From: Poseidonocella pacifica
GTDB lineage: Bacteria; Pseudomonadota; Alphaproteobacteria; Rhodobacterales; Rhodobacteraceae
NCBI RefSeq assembly: GCF_900111875.1
Contig: NZ_FOJU01000005.1
Span: forward strand, 248,001 to 312,000
Direction of reading: 5' to 3'
Length of the DNA: 64,000 nucleotides
Shown: positions 8,647 through 17,454 of the stretch, piece after piece
Layout of the letters: every line of letters starts with the position of its first letter
Position numbering within the stretch: position 1 is the first letter of the stretch
The notes under the pieces: model-generated
Told to the model about the DNA's origin: nothing
Databases searched by the model: none
What the model saw: the letters and a program-made list of their open reading frames with translations, nothing else
Position numbers and translations under genes: made by a program

Positions 8647-9536
8647 CGGGACTGATCCTGCTCCGTCCGGCATGGCTGCTTGCGATTGTGGGGCTGCTCC
8701 TTGCCGCATGGGGTCTGCGCCGCCGCCGCGCTGGTGTTGGGGATTGGTCCAGAGTTGCCGACACGCACATGATGAGCGCCCTCCGGGCACTTGGCCACGT
8801 AGACGAATCCGCAGGCGCAATACGCGGCTGGCTCGCGCTGGCGGCTGCGGGGATCATCGTTGTGGCCATGGCTGGCCCAGCTGTGGAGCGGCGCGATGCC
8901 TCGGCCTTCCGCAATCTGGATGCGGTTGTTCTGGTGCTCGATGCCTCCCCGTCGGTTACCGCGTCGGCTGATTGGTCGGCGATGATGACCATGGGGCGCT
9001 TTGCCATCTCATCGCTGGGCAGCCGACCGGCGGGGCTCATTGTCTATGCGGGCGATGCCTATGTCGCCACGGATCTGACTGCCGATACCGGACAACTGGG
9101 CCAGACCCTGTCGCTCGTGACCGCCGAAACGGTTCCCGATCCCGGCAGCCGTCCTGAACGTGGCCTGTCCCTCGCGGCGCAGATGCTGGCTGAGGGGCAG
9201 GTGCTGGCGGGGGATGTGATCCTGTTGACCGATGGCGGGGGGCTCGGCCCGGCGTCGCTGCAGCAGGCGGCGGCGATCGCGGGGGCCGGGGCACGGCTCT
9301 CAGTAATTGCCCCCGATCCGGCAGAGCCCGAGATTGCGGTGTTGACCCAAGCCGGGGAGGGCCGCGCCTTTGGTCTGGCGGATGCCGAAGACTTGGCAAG
9401 CTTTCTGAAGGATGACGGGCGCACGCGGCTGGAGCAACAGGACTGGCCGCTTCTTTTCTGGGCCGATCGCGGGCGCCTGTTGCTGCTCTTGGCCTTGGTG
9501 CCGATGGTGATGCTCTTTCGGAGGCGGGCAGAATGA
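8643..9536 (+). CDS. Second vWA-domain membrane protein, BatB/MxaL-like
   Basis: 297 residues from the ATG overlapping the previous stop. N-terminal hydrophobic segments (residues 6-22 and 63-79) are followed by a vWA domain with MIDAS motif D100-A-S102-P-S104 and a C-terminal span (GRLLLLLALVPMVMLF). A vWA pair in tandem is typical of both Bat and mxaC/mxaL sets. Probably forms a hetero-complex with the preceding vWA protein and MoxR. Confidence 0.83.
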   Translation: MTGLILLRPAWLLAIVGLLLAAWGLRRRRAGVGDWSRVADTHMMSALRALGHVDESAGAIRGWLALAAAGIIVVAMAGPAVERRDASAFRNLDAVVLVLDASPSVTASADWSAMMTMGRFAISSLGSRPAGLIVYAGDAYVATDLTADTGQLGQTLSLVTAETVPDPGSRPERGLSLAAQMLAEGQVLAGDVILLTDGGGLGPASLQQAAAIAGAGARLSVIAPDPAEPEIAVLTQAGEGRAFGLADAEDLASFLKDDGRTRLEQQDWPLLFWADRGRLLLLLALVPMVMLFRRRAE

Positions 9537-10225
9537 AGCGCGCGGGGGTGCTTTCGACTATTGCGGCGGGCTGTTTCGCGCTCGCGGCGCTGCTTGGTGG
9601 AACCGGCCCGTTCGGGCGCGTGCTGATGGCGCTTGGCATGCCCGGAATGGCCGCGCAGGTCTTTACCGATCCCGGTTGGCGCGGCGCGGCGCAATACCGG
9701 GCCGGGGATCATGCCGCCGCCGTCGCATCTTTTCGTGAGGCAAGAGACCTCCTTGGCCGGGGCAACGCGCTTGTCCACACCGAAGACTACGCCGCCGCGC
9801 TCGAAGCCTATGACGTGGCGCGGGCAGGCGGCGATGCCGATGCCGCGGCGAATTTCGATCTGGTCGCGGCCTATTACGCCGGTCTGGCTCTTGATCCCGA
9901 AGGCCCGATAGCGTGGTTCGATAACAAGGACGGGGGAGAGGGGGCCATCGTCGAGGCGTCCATCGCGCAAGGGTCTGCCCGCGCGGCGGGGGCCGGGGAC
10001 GAAAGCACCAACACCGGGGCCTTGCTGGGGTTGCCCGAACTGCTCACCCATGGCGCGCGCCGCGTGCGAAAGGTTTTCGATGACAAGTTCATGGTCGCCA
10101 ACGAACGCTGGCTGGCCACCTTGGCGGATGTGCCGGGCGAATATCTTGATGCCCGTATCCAGCATGAGCGCAAGCGGCGCATAGAGTTGGGTCTGTCGCC
10201 GCCCGAGCCGGAGGATCCGCGATGA
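9533..10225 (+). CDS. TPR-containing membrane-anchored protein, MxaK/BatC-like
   Basis: 230 residues. An N-terminal hydrophobic anchor or signal (residues 4-22) is followed by two TPR-like helices (YRAGDHAAAVASFREARDLLGRGNALVHTEDYAAALEAYDVARAGGDADAAANFDL). The genes before and after overlap it by four bases each. Position after two vWA genes and the short TPR region match MxaK or BatC, which is a context-based assignment. The C-terminal 80 residues are polar with no recognisable domain. Confidence 0.72.
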   Translation: MKRAGVLSTIAAGCFALAALLGGTGPFGRVLMALGMPGMAAQVFTDPGWRGAAQYRAGDHAAAVASFREARDLLGRGNALVHTEDYAAALEAYDVARAGGDADAAANFDLVAAYYAGLALDPEGPIAWFDNKDGGEGAIVEASIAQGSARAAGAGDESTNTGALLGLPELLTHGARRVRKVFDDKFMVANERWLATLADVPGEYLDARIQHERKRRIELGLSPPEPEDPR

Positions 10226-11424
10226 GATGGGTCGTGATGTGGTTTCTGGTCCTGACTGGGGTCGCGGGGGCGCAGACCAGTGAGGTTTTCCCCGATGAGT
10301 TGCGATTGACCGTAACCGTAGAGCAGTCCGCAGAAATGCCGTTTCAGGGTGAGATGATCCTACTGACCATCCATGGCGCCTATCGCAGGCACATAACACT
10401 TGAAAACCTCGTCCAGCCTGATCTGGAAGGGTTCAACTGGATGCAACTGGGCGAAGACCACTGGTACGAAACGCGGGAGAGCGGCCGCCCGGTCAAGAAT
10501 TTCCGCCGCAGAATGGCGCTCTTCCCCGAAAACGCCGGGGAGTTGACCATCGGGGCCTTTACCCACGAATTGACCCTGACGGACGAGGGCGATGATTGGT
10601 TCGATCATGCGATTACCTCCGAGCCTGTTACGATCACGGTACGCGCGGCGCCCGCAACAGAGGGCTGGTGGCTTCCCGTCCGGTCGCTTCGCGTGTCGGA
10701 TCAGTGGTCGAATGCCCCCGATCAGTTGCAACCGGGCGAGGGCGTGCTCCGGGTGATCCGGGTAGAGGCAGTGGGCGCATCGCCAGAGATGTTGCCGCCG
10801 ATGCCGGAATTGACCTCCCCAAGCGCGATGATCTTTCCGCATCCGGAAAAGCGGCTTGTCGAACTCTCCCCCGAGGGGCCGATCGCCTATACTTTCTGGC
10901 GCTGGACGATCCAGCCGACCAATACGACCTCCGCCATCGTGGAGCCCATCGTCTTTGACTACTTCAATACGCAAACGCGGCAGAGCCATGAGGTCAATAT
11001 CTCTGCCCAACGCATCGCCTATACCCAATCGGAAATCGCGCCGGTTGCGACGGTCCCGGATTCGGCGAGCCTGCGTCCGGGGGGCGTGATGTTGGGGCTG
11101 TGCCTCGGTGTTGGTCTCGCCGGGGTCGCGCTCCTTGCTGGTAGGCGGGTTTCGGTGGTGCCGCAAAACGCGTTCTTCGATCCGTTGCGACGACAGCTTC
11201 GCGCGGGCCTGCGCCGAGACGATCCGCGACAGGTCCGCCGGGCAATGGCCGCCCTCATGCGACGGGACGGGAGCGGCAAGGCCGAGAGCGCCCTCTTGTC
11301 GGACCTTGACGCTGCCCTTTTCGCGCCGACCCCGACGCACCCCGATCTGCGCCGCCTTGTGCGGGCCTTTGTCACCGCCCGGCGGAAGCGCGCAACGACA
11401 CTGCCGACCGAGACCATCGGCTGA
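10222..11424 (+). CDS. BatD/MxaA-like membrane protein
   Basis: 400 residues. A signal peptide (residues 1-20, ending VAGAQTS) precedes about 260 periplasmic residues rich in beta-strand patterns. A transmembrane helix lies near residues 290-310 (GVMLGLCLGVGLAGVALLAG), followed by a cytoplasmic tail with paired Arg/Asp helices. This is the BatD oxygen-tolerance architecture; in methylotrophs MxaA occupies the equivalent position and is needed for calcium insertion. It is the last gene of the moxR operon. Confidence 0.75.
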   Translation: MRWVVMWFLVLTGVAGAQTSEVFPDELRLTVTVEQSAEMPFQGEMILLTIHGAYRRHITLENLVQPDLEGFNWMQLGEDHWYETRESGRPVKNFRRRMALFPENAGELTIGAFTHELTLTDEGDDWFDHAITSEPVTITVRAAPATEGWWLPVRSLRVSDQWSNAPDQLQPGEGVLRVIRVEAVGASPEMLPPMPELTSPSAMIFPHPEKRLVELSPEGPIAYTFWRWTIQPTNTTSAIVEPIVFDYFNTQTRQSHEVNISAQRIAYTQSEIAPVATVPDSASLRPGGVMLGLCLGVGLAGVALLAGRRVSVVPQNAFFDPLRRQLRAGLRRDDPRQVRRAMAALMRRDGSGKAESALLSDLDAALFAPTPTHPDLRRLVRAFVTARRKRATTLPTETIG

Positions 11425-11505
11425 ATTGCGGGGGGACCGCTCCGGGCGCACAGTGATCATTGACGCGGCGTAAAATGAACTGCGTTCGGAAAAAGGGAGT
11501 GGCGA

Positions 11506-12150
11506 ATGGGACTATTGTCAAGGCTGTTTGGCGGAGATGGCGGCAACACGGGGGCGGTAAAAGCGGCGCCGGGGCCAAGCAACGTCAAGATTCACCCGGC
11601 TGTGGACAACGGCATCAAACCAGCGAAACCGGGGTTTTCGGGCGGCACGTTGCGCTGTCACTGCAAGACCAATCCCGTGGTCGTGAAGGTGTCGGATCAA
11701 ACGGCGCATAACCACGTTTGCGGCTGCACGAAATGCTGGAAGCCCAAGGGGGCTGTCTTCAGTCAGGTCGCCGTCGTCGGACGCGACAAGGTGCAGGTGC
11801 TGGAGAATGGCGACAAGTTGCACGTCATCGACGAAAGCGCCGCGATCCGTCGTACTGCGTGCCGTGAATGCGGTGTGCACATGATCGGCAGGATTGAGGA
11901 TCAGGGGCATCCGTTCCACGGGCTGGACTTCATCCATACGGAACTGTCGCCAGATGCGGGATGGTCCCCGGTCGAATTCGGCGCCTTCTGCTCTTCGGTC
12001 ATCGAATCGGGTGTGGAGCCATCGCGGATGCCCGCCATTCGCGCCCGAATCAAGGAGTTGGGGGTCGAGCCTTACGACTGTCTCTCGCCACCTCTGATGG
12101 ATGCGATTGCCACCCATGTGGCCAAGGCGAAGGGTGTTCTTCCCGCCTGA
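11506..12150 (+). CDS. gfa: S-(hydroxymethyl)glutathione synthase (formaldehyde-activating, GFA domain)
   Basis: 214 residues. Zinc ligands are visible as CHCKT (C-x-C), CGCTKCWKP and CRECGVHM. The protein matches Paracoccus Gfa in general layout, with a somewhat longer N terminus. It speeds condensation of formaldehyde with glutathione, feeding AdhI and FghA encoded at 20178-22144. The ATG follows an AAAAAGGGAG leader like those of pqqA and xoxF. It is transcribed alone, 81 bases after the mox operon. Confidence 0.93.
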   Translation: MGLLSRLFGGDGGNTGAVKAAPGPSNVKIHPAVDNGIKPAKPGFSGGTLRCHCKTNPVVVKVSDQTAHNHVCGCTKCWKPKGAVFSQVAVVGRDKVQVLENGDKLHVIDESAAIRRTACRECGVHMIGRIEDQGHPFHGLDFIHTELSPDAGWSPVEFGAFCSSVIESGVEPSRMPAIRARIKELGVEPYDCLSPPLMDAIATHVAKAKGVLPA

Positions 12151-12254
12151 ACCGGTTTGAACCCGGGTTCGAAAGATCCTCTCGAATGAGGGGCGGCTCG
12201 TTGTTGCGTGAGCGCGGGTTTTATTGCTAACCTCCCGTCGGGAGGAATTTGGCA
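12151..12254 (+). promoter_or_regulatory. Intergenic region with 12-bp palindrome downstream of gfa
   Basis: 104 bases. GAACCCGGGTTC at 12159-12170 is a perfect palindrome starting 9 bases after the gfa stop. It has no following T run, so it is either a weak terminator or an operator. A good GGAGG site at about 12240-12245 precedes the ATG at 12255. Confidence 0.35.
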
Positions 12255-12980
12255 ATGATACACGGGGGTTTGGGAAACTCACCCAACCGAATGCGGATGC
12301 TCGTCATCGACGATCATCCGCTTTATGGGGATGCACTGGCCGCGACCTTGGCGCAGTTGTATCCCGGCAGTCGCATTGTCACCGCGACGAGCCTCGGAGC
12401 GGGGCTGCGCGAACTGGGGCCGGACTTCTCGCCGGATCTCGTGATGCTCGACCTGAAACTGCCGGATGTGACCGGGATCAGCGGCTTTCTTCGCCTGCGC
12501 GATGCAGTTGACGAAGCGCCGATCGTGGTCGTCTCCGCCATCGCGTCGAGCGATGTGGTGCAGGCGGTCATGGGGGCTGGTGCCTCTGGATTCGTGCCGA
12601 AGGAGACGCCGGTGGCTGAGCTTAGTGCGGCCCTCGCCGCCGTGGTCGCGGGAGAGATCTATCTGCCCCCGGAATACCGCGGGGCCTGTTCGGGGCCGGC
12701 GCCACGCGCCACCGACATGCAGGATGCGAGCGAACGGATCGCCGCCCTCACGCCGCAGCAGCTTCGGATCATGAAACTGATCTGTGCCGGCAAGCCGAAC
12801 AAGCAGATCGCCTATGAGTTGTCCTTGGCCGAGGCCACCGTGAAGGCGCATATCACCGCGCTTCTCCGGCGTCTCGGGGTGCAAAACCGAACACAGGCCG
12901 CGGTATTGATGGAGAGCGCGAGCTTTGGCGCCGGTCCCAATGGGTCGGCCGATGCCGCGCGGGTCTTCCTGACCCATTGA
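12255..12980 (+). CDS. NarL/LuxR-family response regulator (FlhR-like)
   Basis: 241 residues. The receiver domain starts MLVIDDHPLYGDAL and carries the phospho-acceptor in VMLDLKLPDVTG. The C-terminal LuxR-type HTH is LTPQQLRIMKLICAGKPNKQIAYELSLAEATVKAHITALLRRLG. The ATG at 12255 is preferred over a TTG at 12249 because GGAGG lies at better distance. With the hybrid kinase at 14145 it resembles the FlhS/FlhR pair that controls formaldehyde oxidation and methanol genes in Paracoccus; this parallel is inferred from context. Confidence 0.88.
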   Translation: MIHGGLGNSPNRMRMLVIDDHPLYGDALAATLAQLYPGSRIVTATSLGAGLRELGPDFSPDLVMLDLKLPDVTGISGFLRLRDAVDEAPIVVVSAIASSDVVQAVMGAGASGFVPKETPVAELSAALAAVVAGEIYLPPEYRGACSGPAPRATDMQDASERIAALTPQQLRIMKLICAGKPNKQIAYELSLAEATVKAHITALLRRLGVQNRTQAAVLMESASFGAGPNGSADAARVFLTH

Positions 12981-12984
12981 CCCG

Positions 12985-14148
12985 ATGTTGAACGCAGCGC
13001 CGCCAGTTGCCCCACTCTTCGGAATAGCCGTCTCGCGCGCCGAGACGGCCGAAGACGTCGTGCGGGAGATGAGTGAGGCGCTGATCGGGCGCGACATCTG
13101 TTTCCTGCTCGTCTTTGTGCCCGACCGGCTTGAACTTGCGGAGATGGCGCCCGCGCTCAACCGGCACTTCTCCGGCATTCCGGTCTTTGGTTGCACCACC
13201 GCGGGACAGATCGCCCCCGACACCGGCTATGATGCCGATGCACTTGTGGCAATTGCCTTTCCCAAGCGGCATTTTCGCTGCGCTTCCATGTTGATCGACC
13301 CGTTGAACCCGCTCCCCATCAAGGAGATTTCGACCAATGCACGGCGGCTGGCGGCGCAGTTTCAGCGTACGGCGGATTGGAACCGGCTGGCGCTCATCTT
13401 TGCCGACGGGCTCTCGCGCCAAGAGGACCTGCTTGTTGCCGCCCTCGCGACTGCCCTTGATGATCTGCCCCTGTTCGGCGGCTCCGCTGGCCACGCCCTT
13501 CGCTTTGATGAGACCCATGTGCTGCACGGCGGACAGTTCCACCGCGATGCGGCCCTGCTGCTGCTGCTTGAAACCGACCTTGAATATGCGGGGCTGGGGT
13601 TCGATCACTTCCTGCCGACCGACAAGCACATGGTCGTCACCGAAGCCATCCCCGAGGAACGGGTTGTGCTGGAACTGAACGGCGCGCCCGCCGCGCAGGA
13701 ATATGCCCGGCTCGTGGGGTGCGACGTGGATCGGCTTTCGCCCGAGGTCTTTGCGGAAAATCCCGTGCTCGTGCGCAACAGTTCCATGTACCACGTGCGC
13801 GCGATCCAGAAGGTACATCAGGGCGGCGCGCTCGCCTTCTTCTCCGCCATCGACGATGGGCTTTTACTGACACTGGGGGAGGGGCAGGAGGTTTTGCGCA
13901 CGTTGGAAGAGGGCCTCGGGCTGAAGGACGCCGCAGGTCGCCCCCCGGAGATGATCCTTGGGTTTGACTGCTTTCTGCGCTTGCTGGAGATCGAAACCAA
14001 GGCCATGCGTCTTGATGCGTCGGAAATCCTCAAACGGCACCGGGTTGTCGGCTTCAACACCTATGGCGAACAGCATTGCGGCGTCCACGTGAACCAGACC
14101 TTTGTTGGTGTGGCCTTCTTTCAACCGCGCCGGAGAGACCTCCATTGA
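12985..14148 (+). CDS. FIST-domain sensory protein
   Basis: 387 residues, no signal peptide or membrane span. The N-terminal FIST segment includes FGCTTAGQIAPDTGYDADALVAIAF; the C-terminal FIST_C part includes GFDCFLRLLEIETKAM and VVGFNTYGEQHCGVHVNQT. FIST domains bind small ligands and are normally encoded with two-component proteins. It starts 4 bases after the LuxR-type regulator and overlaps the TTG start of the hybrid kinase, so it most likely supplies the ligand-sensing input to that cytosolic kinase. Confidence 0.88.
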   Translation: MLNAAPPVAPLFGIAVSRAETAEDVVREMSEALIGRDICFLLVFVPDRLELAEMAPALNRHFSGIPVFGCTTAGQIAPDTGYDADALVAIAFPKRHFRCASMLIDPLNPLPIKEISTNARRLAAQFQRTADWNRLALIFADGLSRQEDLLVAALATALDDLPLFGGSAGHALRFDETHVLHGGQFHRDAALLLLLETDLEYAGLGFDHFLPTDKHMVVTEAIPEERVVLELNGAPAAQEYARLVGCDVDRLSPEVFAENPVLVRNSSMYHVRAIQKVHQGGALAFFSAIDDGLLLTLGEGQEVLRTLEEGLGLKDAAGRPPEMILGFDCFLRLLEIETKAMRLDASEILKRHRVVGFNTYGEQHCGVHVNQTFVGVAFFQPRRRDLH

Positions 14149-16400
14149 TCGATCCCGCCGATCCGCTTGAGGTACAGGTCGCCAAACAGACCAAGATCAT
14201 CGACGCGCTTGTGCGCCGTGCGGGCCGCCAGCATGAGATCGGCGACAGCGCCTATGCCGCGTTTCAATCCGCCATCGCCCTTCAGGGTCAGATCTGGGCG
14301 CGAACCCGGGATCTTCAACGCGCCTCGGATGAGTTGGAACAGGTGCGGTTCGACCGGGAACGCACACGCAAGAACCTGACCGACGCTCTGTCGGTGATGG
14401 AGGGGGGATTTGCGCTCTTTGCCGATGGCAAGCTTCAGATCTTCAACGACCTCTTCATCTCGCTGCTGCCGGACATCTCGGATCGCATCCTGCCCGGACT
14501 GGAGGTGGAGGCCTATTTTTCCGCCGTCGCCCAGAGTCGCCATCTGGTGAGCCGCGACCGCGGGATGCGCCAGGCGCTGGCCGAAGTGCGCGCGTCCGGG
14601 CACCGGGCCTTGGCCAACATCGTGATCGAGATCGAAGGCGACCGTTGGTACCAGCTCAGCCAACAGCGCACGAGTTCCGACAATCTCGTGGTGCTCCAGA
14701 CGGACATTACCGATCTGGTGCGCAAGAACCGGTCCGAAAAGGATCACCTGATCGACATGCAGGCGCATTACCTGCAAGCCGCGATCGATCATATGAGCGT
14801 CGGCATCGGCACCTTCAGTCAGGACGGCACGCTCATGATCCGCAACGCGCGGTTCGGCGAATTGCTGGGTCTGCCCATGCGGCTTTTGCAGAGCGAGACA
14901 CGTTTCGGCGCAATCCTCGATTTCCTGCGCGGACAAGGGGAATTGGCCCGCAGCAGCCTCGCGCTCTTCGACGGGTGGCGCAATCGCCTGCGAGAGGAAG
15001 GGCGGTTGCGCAAACGGCTTCGGTATCGGTCGGGCCGGGTTCTGGAATTGCATGCACACCGCCTTCCTGACGGCGGATTTCTGGTGGACGTGGCCGATGC
15101 GACGCTGGAGGCGCGCGCCACGGATATCCTTGAAAAACGGGTGGAGGAACGGACCTCCGAGCTCACCGAGGCGAACCGCCGGCTGACCGAGCAATCGGAG
15201 CATCAGGCGCAGGTCGAGGAGGAGTTGCGCCTTGCCAAGGAGGCCGCCGAGGCCGCCGTTTCCTCCAAGACCCGCTTTCTCGCCGCGGCCAGCCATGACC
15301 TTCTGCAACCGATCAACGCGGCCAAGCTGCTGATCTCCACCTTGTCGGACATGACCGAGGGCACGGAATATTCCGGCGTGGTCGAACGTCTGGAGCGGTC
15401 CTTTACCTCCACCGAAAACCTGCTCCATGCCCTGCTCGACATCTCGCGGCTGGAAAGCACGGGCAGCGGGCTGTCCCCGTCGGAATTCTGTCTGGGGCCG
15501 ATCATGCAGGCGGTGATCGAGGATCAGGCCCCCGTGGCCGCCGCCAAGGGCGTACGGCTCGATGTGATTCCCTCCTCGGCATGGGTGCGAAGTGATCAAC
15601 GTTACCTGCTCCGCTCGATCCAGAATTTGGTGGTCAACGCGATTCAGTACACCGACCGGGGCCGTGTGCTCGTCGGGTGCCGCAAACGGGGCCCCGATGC
15701 CGTGACGCTGGAGGTGTGGGACACCGGGATCGGCATTTCCCACAAGGATCAGACCCGCATCTTCGAGGAATTCACCCGCGCCGAAAACGTACCGCCGGGG
15801 TCTGGCATGGGTCTTGGCCTGTCGATCGTGGACCGGACCTGCCGGCACCTCGGGCATGTGGTCGGGGTCCGCTCCAAGCCGGGTGTCGGCTCTGTCTTTT
15901 CCATCGAGATGGCGCGCGTGGCGCCGCATCGACTGCGCCCCATGCGCCAACTTACCCTGCCTGAATACGGAAATGGGGTTCTGAACCTGCTGGTGATCGT
16001 GATCGAGAACGATCCCGATGTGCTCTTTGCCACGGTGCGCAAGCTCGAGAGTTGGGGGGCGAGCGTCTTTGGCACCCGTTCCACCGTGGAGGCGCTTGAG
16101 GTCGTTGCCGATATGGGCATCGCGCCCGACATCATCGTCGCGGACTATCAGCTTGACGGCAAGGATACCGGGGTGGAGGCTATCACCGCCGTCCGCACCG
16201 CGAGCGGCGTCCACGTGCCCGCCATCATGGTCACTGCTGACCGGGGTGTGGATCTCGTGCGTATCGGCGAGGCACAGGATTTTTCCGTGATGCCGAAACC
16301 CGTGAACCTGGTGCATCTGCGCAGCCTGATCGCCCGCAAGACGCAGGAACCCGCCCACTTTTCCGGTCTTGCCTCGGGCACCGACAAAAGTATCGCATGA
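14145..16400 (+). CDS. Cytosolic hybrid histidine kinase with C-terminal receiver (FlhS/NahK-like)
   Basis: 751 residues from a TTG overlapping the FIST stop, preceded by GGAGAGA. In order: a PAS-like region (MEGGFALFADGKLQIFND), a second PAS-like region (AAIDHMSVGIGTFSQDG), and a coiled coil (EKRVEERTSELTEANRRL). Then a HisKA domain with phospho-His in AASHDLLQPINAAKLL, a HATPase (WDTGIGISHKDQ; GSGMGLGLSIV) and a receiver domain (acidic IENDP; acceptor VADYQLD). No transmembrane helix is visible, so it senses an intracellular signal. The SHDLLQP H box marks the NahK-type hybrid kinases. Confidence 0.88.
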   Translation: MIDPADPLEVQVAKQTKIIDALVRRAGRQHEIGDSAYAAFQSAIALQGQIWARTRDLQRASDELEQVRFDRERTRKNLTDALSVMEGGFALFADGKLQIFNDLFISLLPDISDRILPGLEVEAYFSAVAQSRHLVSRDRGMRQALAEVRASGHRALANIVIEIEGDRWYQLSQQRTSSDNLVVLQTDITDLVRKNRSEKDHLIDMQAHYLQAAIDHMSVGIGTFSQDGTLMIRNARFGELLGLPMRLLQSETRFGAILDFLRGQGELARSSLALFDGWRNRLREEGRLRKRLRYRSGRVLELHAHRLPDGGFLVDVADATLEARATDILEKRVEERTSELTEANRRLTEQSEHQAQVEEELRLAKEAAEAAVSSKTRFLAAASHDLLQPINAAKLLISTLSDMTEGTEYSGVVERLERSFTSTENLLHALLDISRLESTGSGLSPSEFCLGPIMQAVIEDQAPVAAAKGVRLDVIPSSAWVRSDQRYLLRSIQNLVVNAIQYTDRGRVLVGCRKRGPDAVTLEVWDTGIGISHKDQTRIFEEFTRAENVPPGSGMGLGLSIVDRTCRHLGHVVGVRSKPGVGSVFSIEMARVAPHRLRPMRQLTLPEYGNGVLNLLVIVIENDPDVLFATVRKLESWGASVFGTRSTVEALEVVADMGIAPDIIVADYQLDGKDTGVEAITAVRTASGVHVPAIMVTADRGVDLVRIGEAQDFSVMPKPVNLVHLRSLIARKTQEPAHFSGLASGTDKSIA

Positions 16401-16444
16401 CAGCAGGGTTCGAGGCCGTAGAGTCGACGTCTGGGAGGAACGGA

Positions 16445-17113
16445 ATGAAGCACGCACTCATCGGAATGGCCCTTGCGGCCGCTCTTGCGATCACAGGTCC
16501 CGCCACAGCGGAGATGACCGGATCGGAGGAAACCTACGACTTGCTGTTCCGCGACGGAACGCTCGACGACATCTCCATGGACAGCCGCCTCGTCTATGCC
16601 CGCGAGGTGGTCAACGCGATCAAGCCCGAAACCGCGACCCGCGACACCGGCGAGATATCCCTGGCCTTCACCGAAGGGGAGCCGCCACAGGCGGAACTGG
16701 AATTCCGGCAGGACGAAAAGCATCGCGGGCTGGGCAGCTTTCCCAAGCGGGTCGGCAACCCGATCATCATGTATTTCGTCGAAACTGTCGTGCGCGACAT
16801 GGCCGAAACCGCGGGCGGTAGCCCATTCTACATTCGCAACCGTGTGAAGGAATCGCTGATCCGCCCGGCAGAGATCGAAGAGGCCGAAATCGACATCGAC
16901 GGGGTCGCGACCCCCGCGCAGGTGATCACCCTGCGCCCCTTTGAAAACGATCCCAACGGCGAGCGGATGGCCGGGTTCGACAAGCTGGCGCTGACCGTCA
17001 CCATGTCGGAGGCCGTACCCGGTTGGTATCAACAGCTTGCCGCCGAAGTGCCGGGAGAGAATGGTCCGGTCTATCGCTCCATATTGAAGATCGAGGAGGC
17101 GGATCTGGAATGA
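16445..17113 (+). CDS. Exported protein of unknown function
   Basis: 222 residues with a Sec signal peptide (MKHALIGMALAAALAITGPATA) and an excellent GGGAGGAA ribosome-binding site. The mature part is acidic with no motif I recognise; it has no Cys pair and no haem site. It overlaps the next small secreted gene by four bases. Location between the formaldehyde sensor genes and the SoxYZ-like carrier suggests a periplasmic accessory role in methanol oxidation, by context only. Confidence 0.6.
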   Translation: MKHALIGMALAAALAITGPATAEMTGSEETYDLLFRDGTLDDISMDSRLVYAREVVNAIKPETATRDTGEISLAFTEGEPPQAELEFRQDEKHRGLGSFPKRVGNPIIMYFVETVVRDMAETAGGSPFYIRNRVKESLIRPAEIEEAEIDIDGVATPAQVITLRPFENDPNGERMAGFDKLALTVTMSEAVPGWYQQLAAEVPGENGPVYRSILKIEEADLE

Positions 17114-17454
17114 AACGCATCCTCCTGACCCTTCTGCTTGTCGCTGGCACCGCCGGTGCCCAGACGACGCGTGATCGGCTCAATGACTATCCGACAGAGG
17201 CGCGGGCCGACTATGTGTTCGGCTGCATGGCGGTCAACGGGCAGGGGCGCGACGTTCTGGGCAAATGCAGTTGCTCCATCGACGTGATCGCCGAGATCCT
17301 GCCCTATGAGGATTACCTGCAGGCAGAGACGGTGCTTTCGATGCAGCAGGTCGGGGGGGAGCGCATGGCGTTCTTCCGCTCGGCCGCGATGCCCCAAGCC
17401 ATCGTCGCCGAGCTTCGCCGCGCACAGGCCGAGGCGGAGATACGCTGCTTCTAG
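17110..17454 (+). CDS. Small exported Cys-containing protein of unknown function
   Basis: 114 residues with a signal peptide (MKRILLTLLLVAGTAGAQ). The mature protein has four cysteines (FGCMAV, GKCSCS and the penultimate residue), spaced so that disulfides are plausible. The ATG overlaps the preceding stop by four bases, so both are co-translated. No family recognised. The four bases at 17451-17454 overlap the convergent gene on the other strand. Confidence 0.6.
   Translation: MKRILLTLLLVAGTAGAQTTRDRLNDYPTEARADYVFGCMAVNGQGRDVLGKCSCSIDVIAEILPYEDYLQAETVLSMQQVGGERMAFFRSAAMPQAIVAELRRAQAEAEIRCF

Noticed and set aside
14121-16457. 778-codon open frame on the minus strand
   Set aside because: Exact antisense of the hybrid histidine kinase, whose motifs are all intact; no recognisable protein features.
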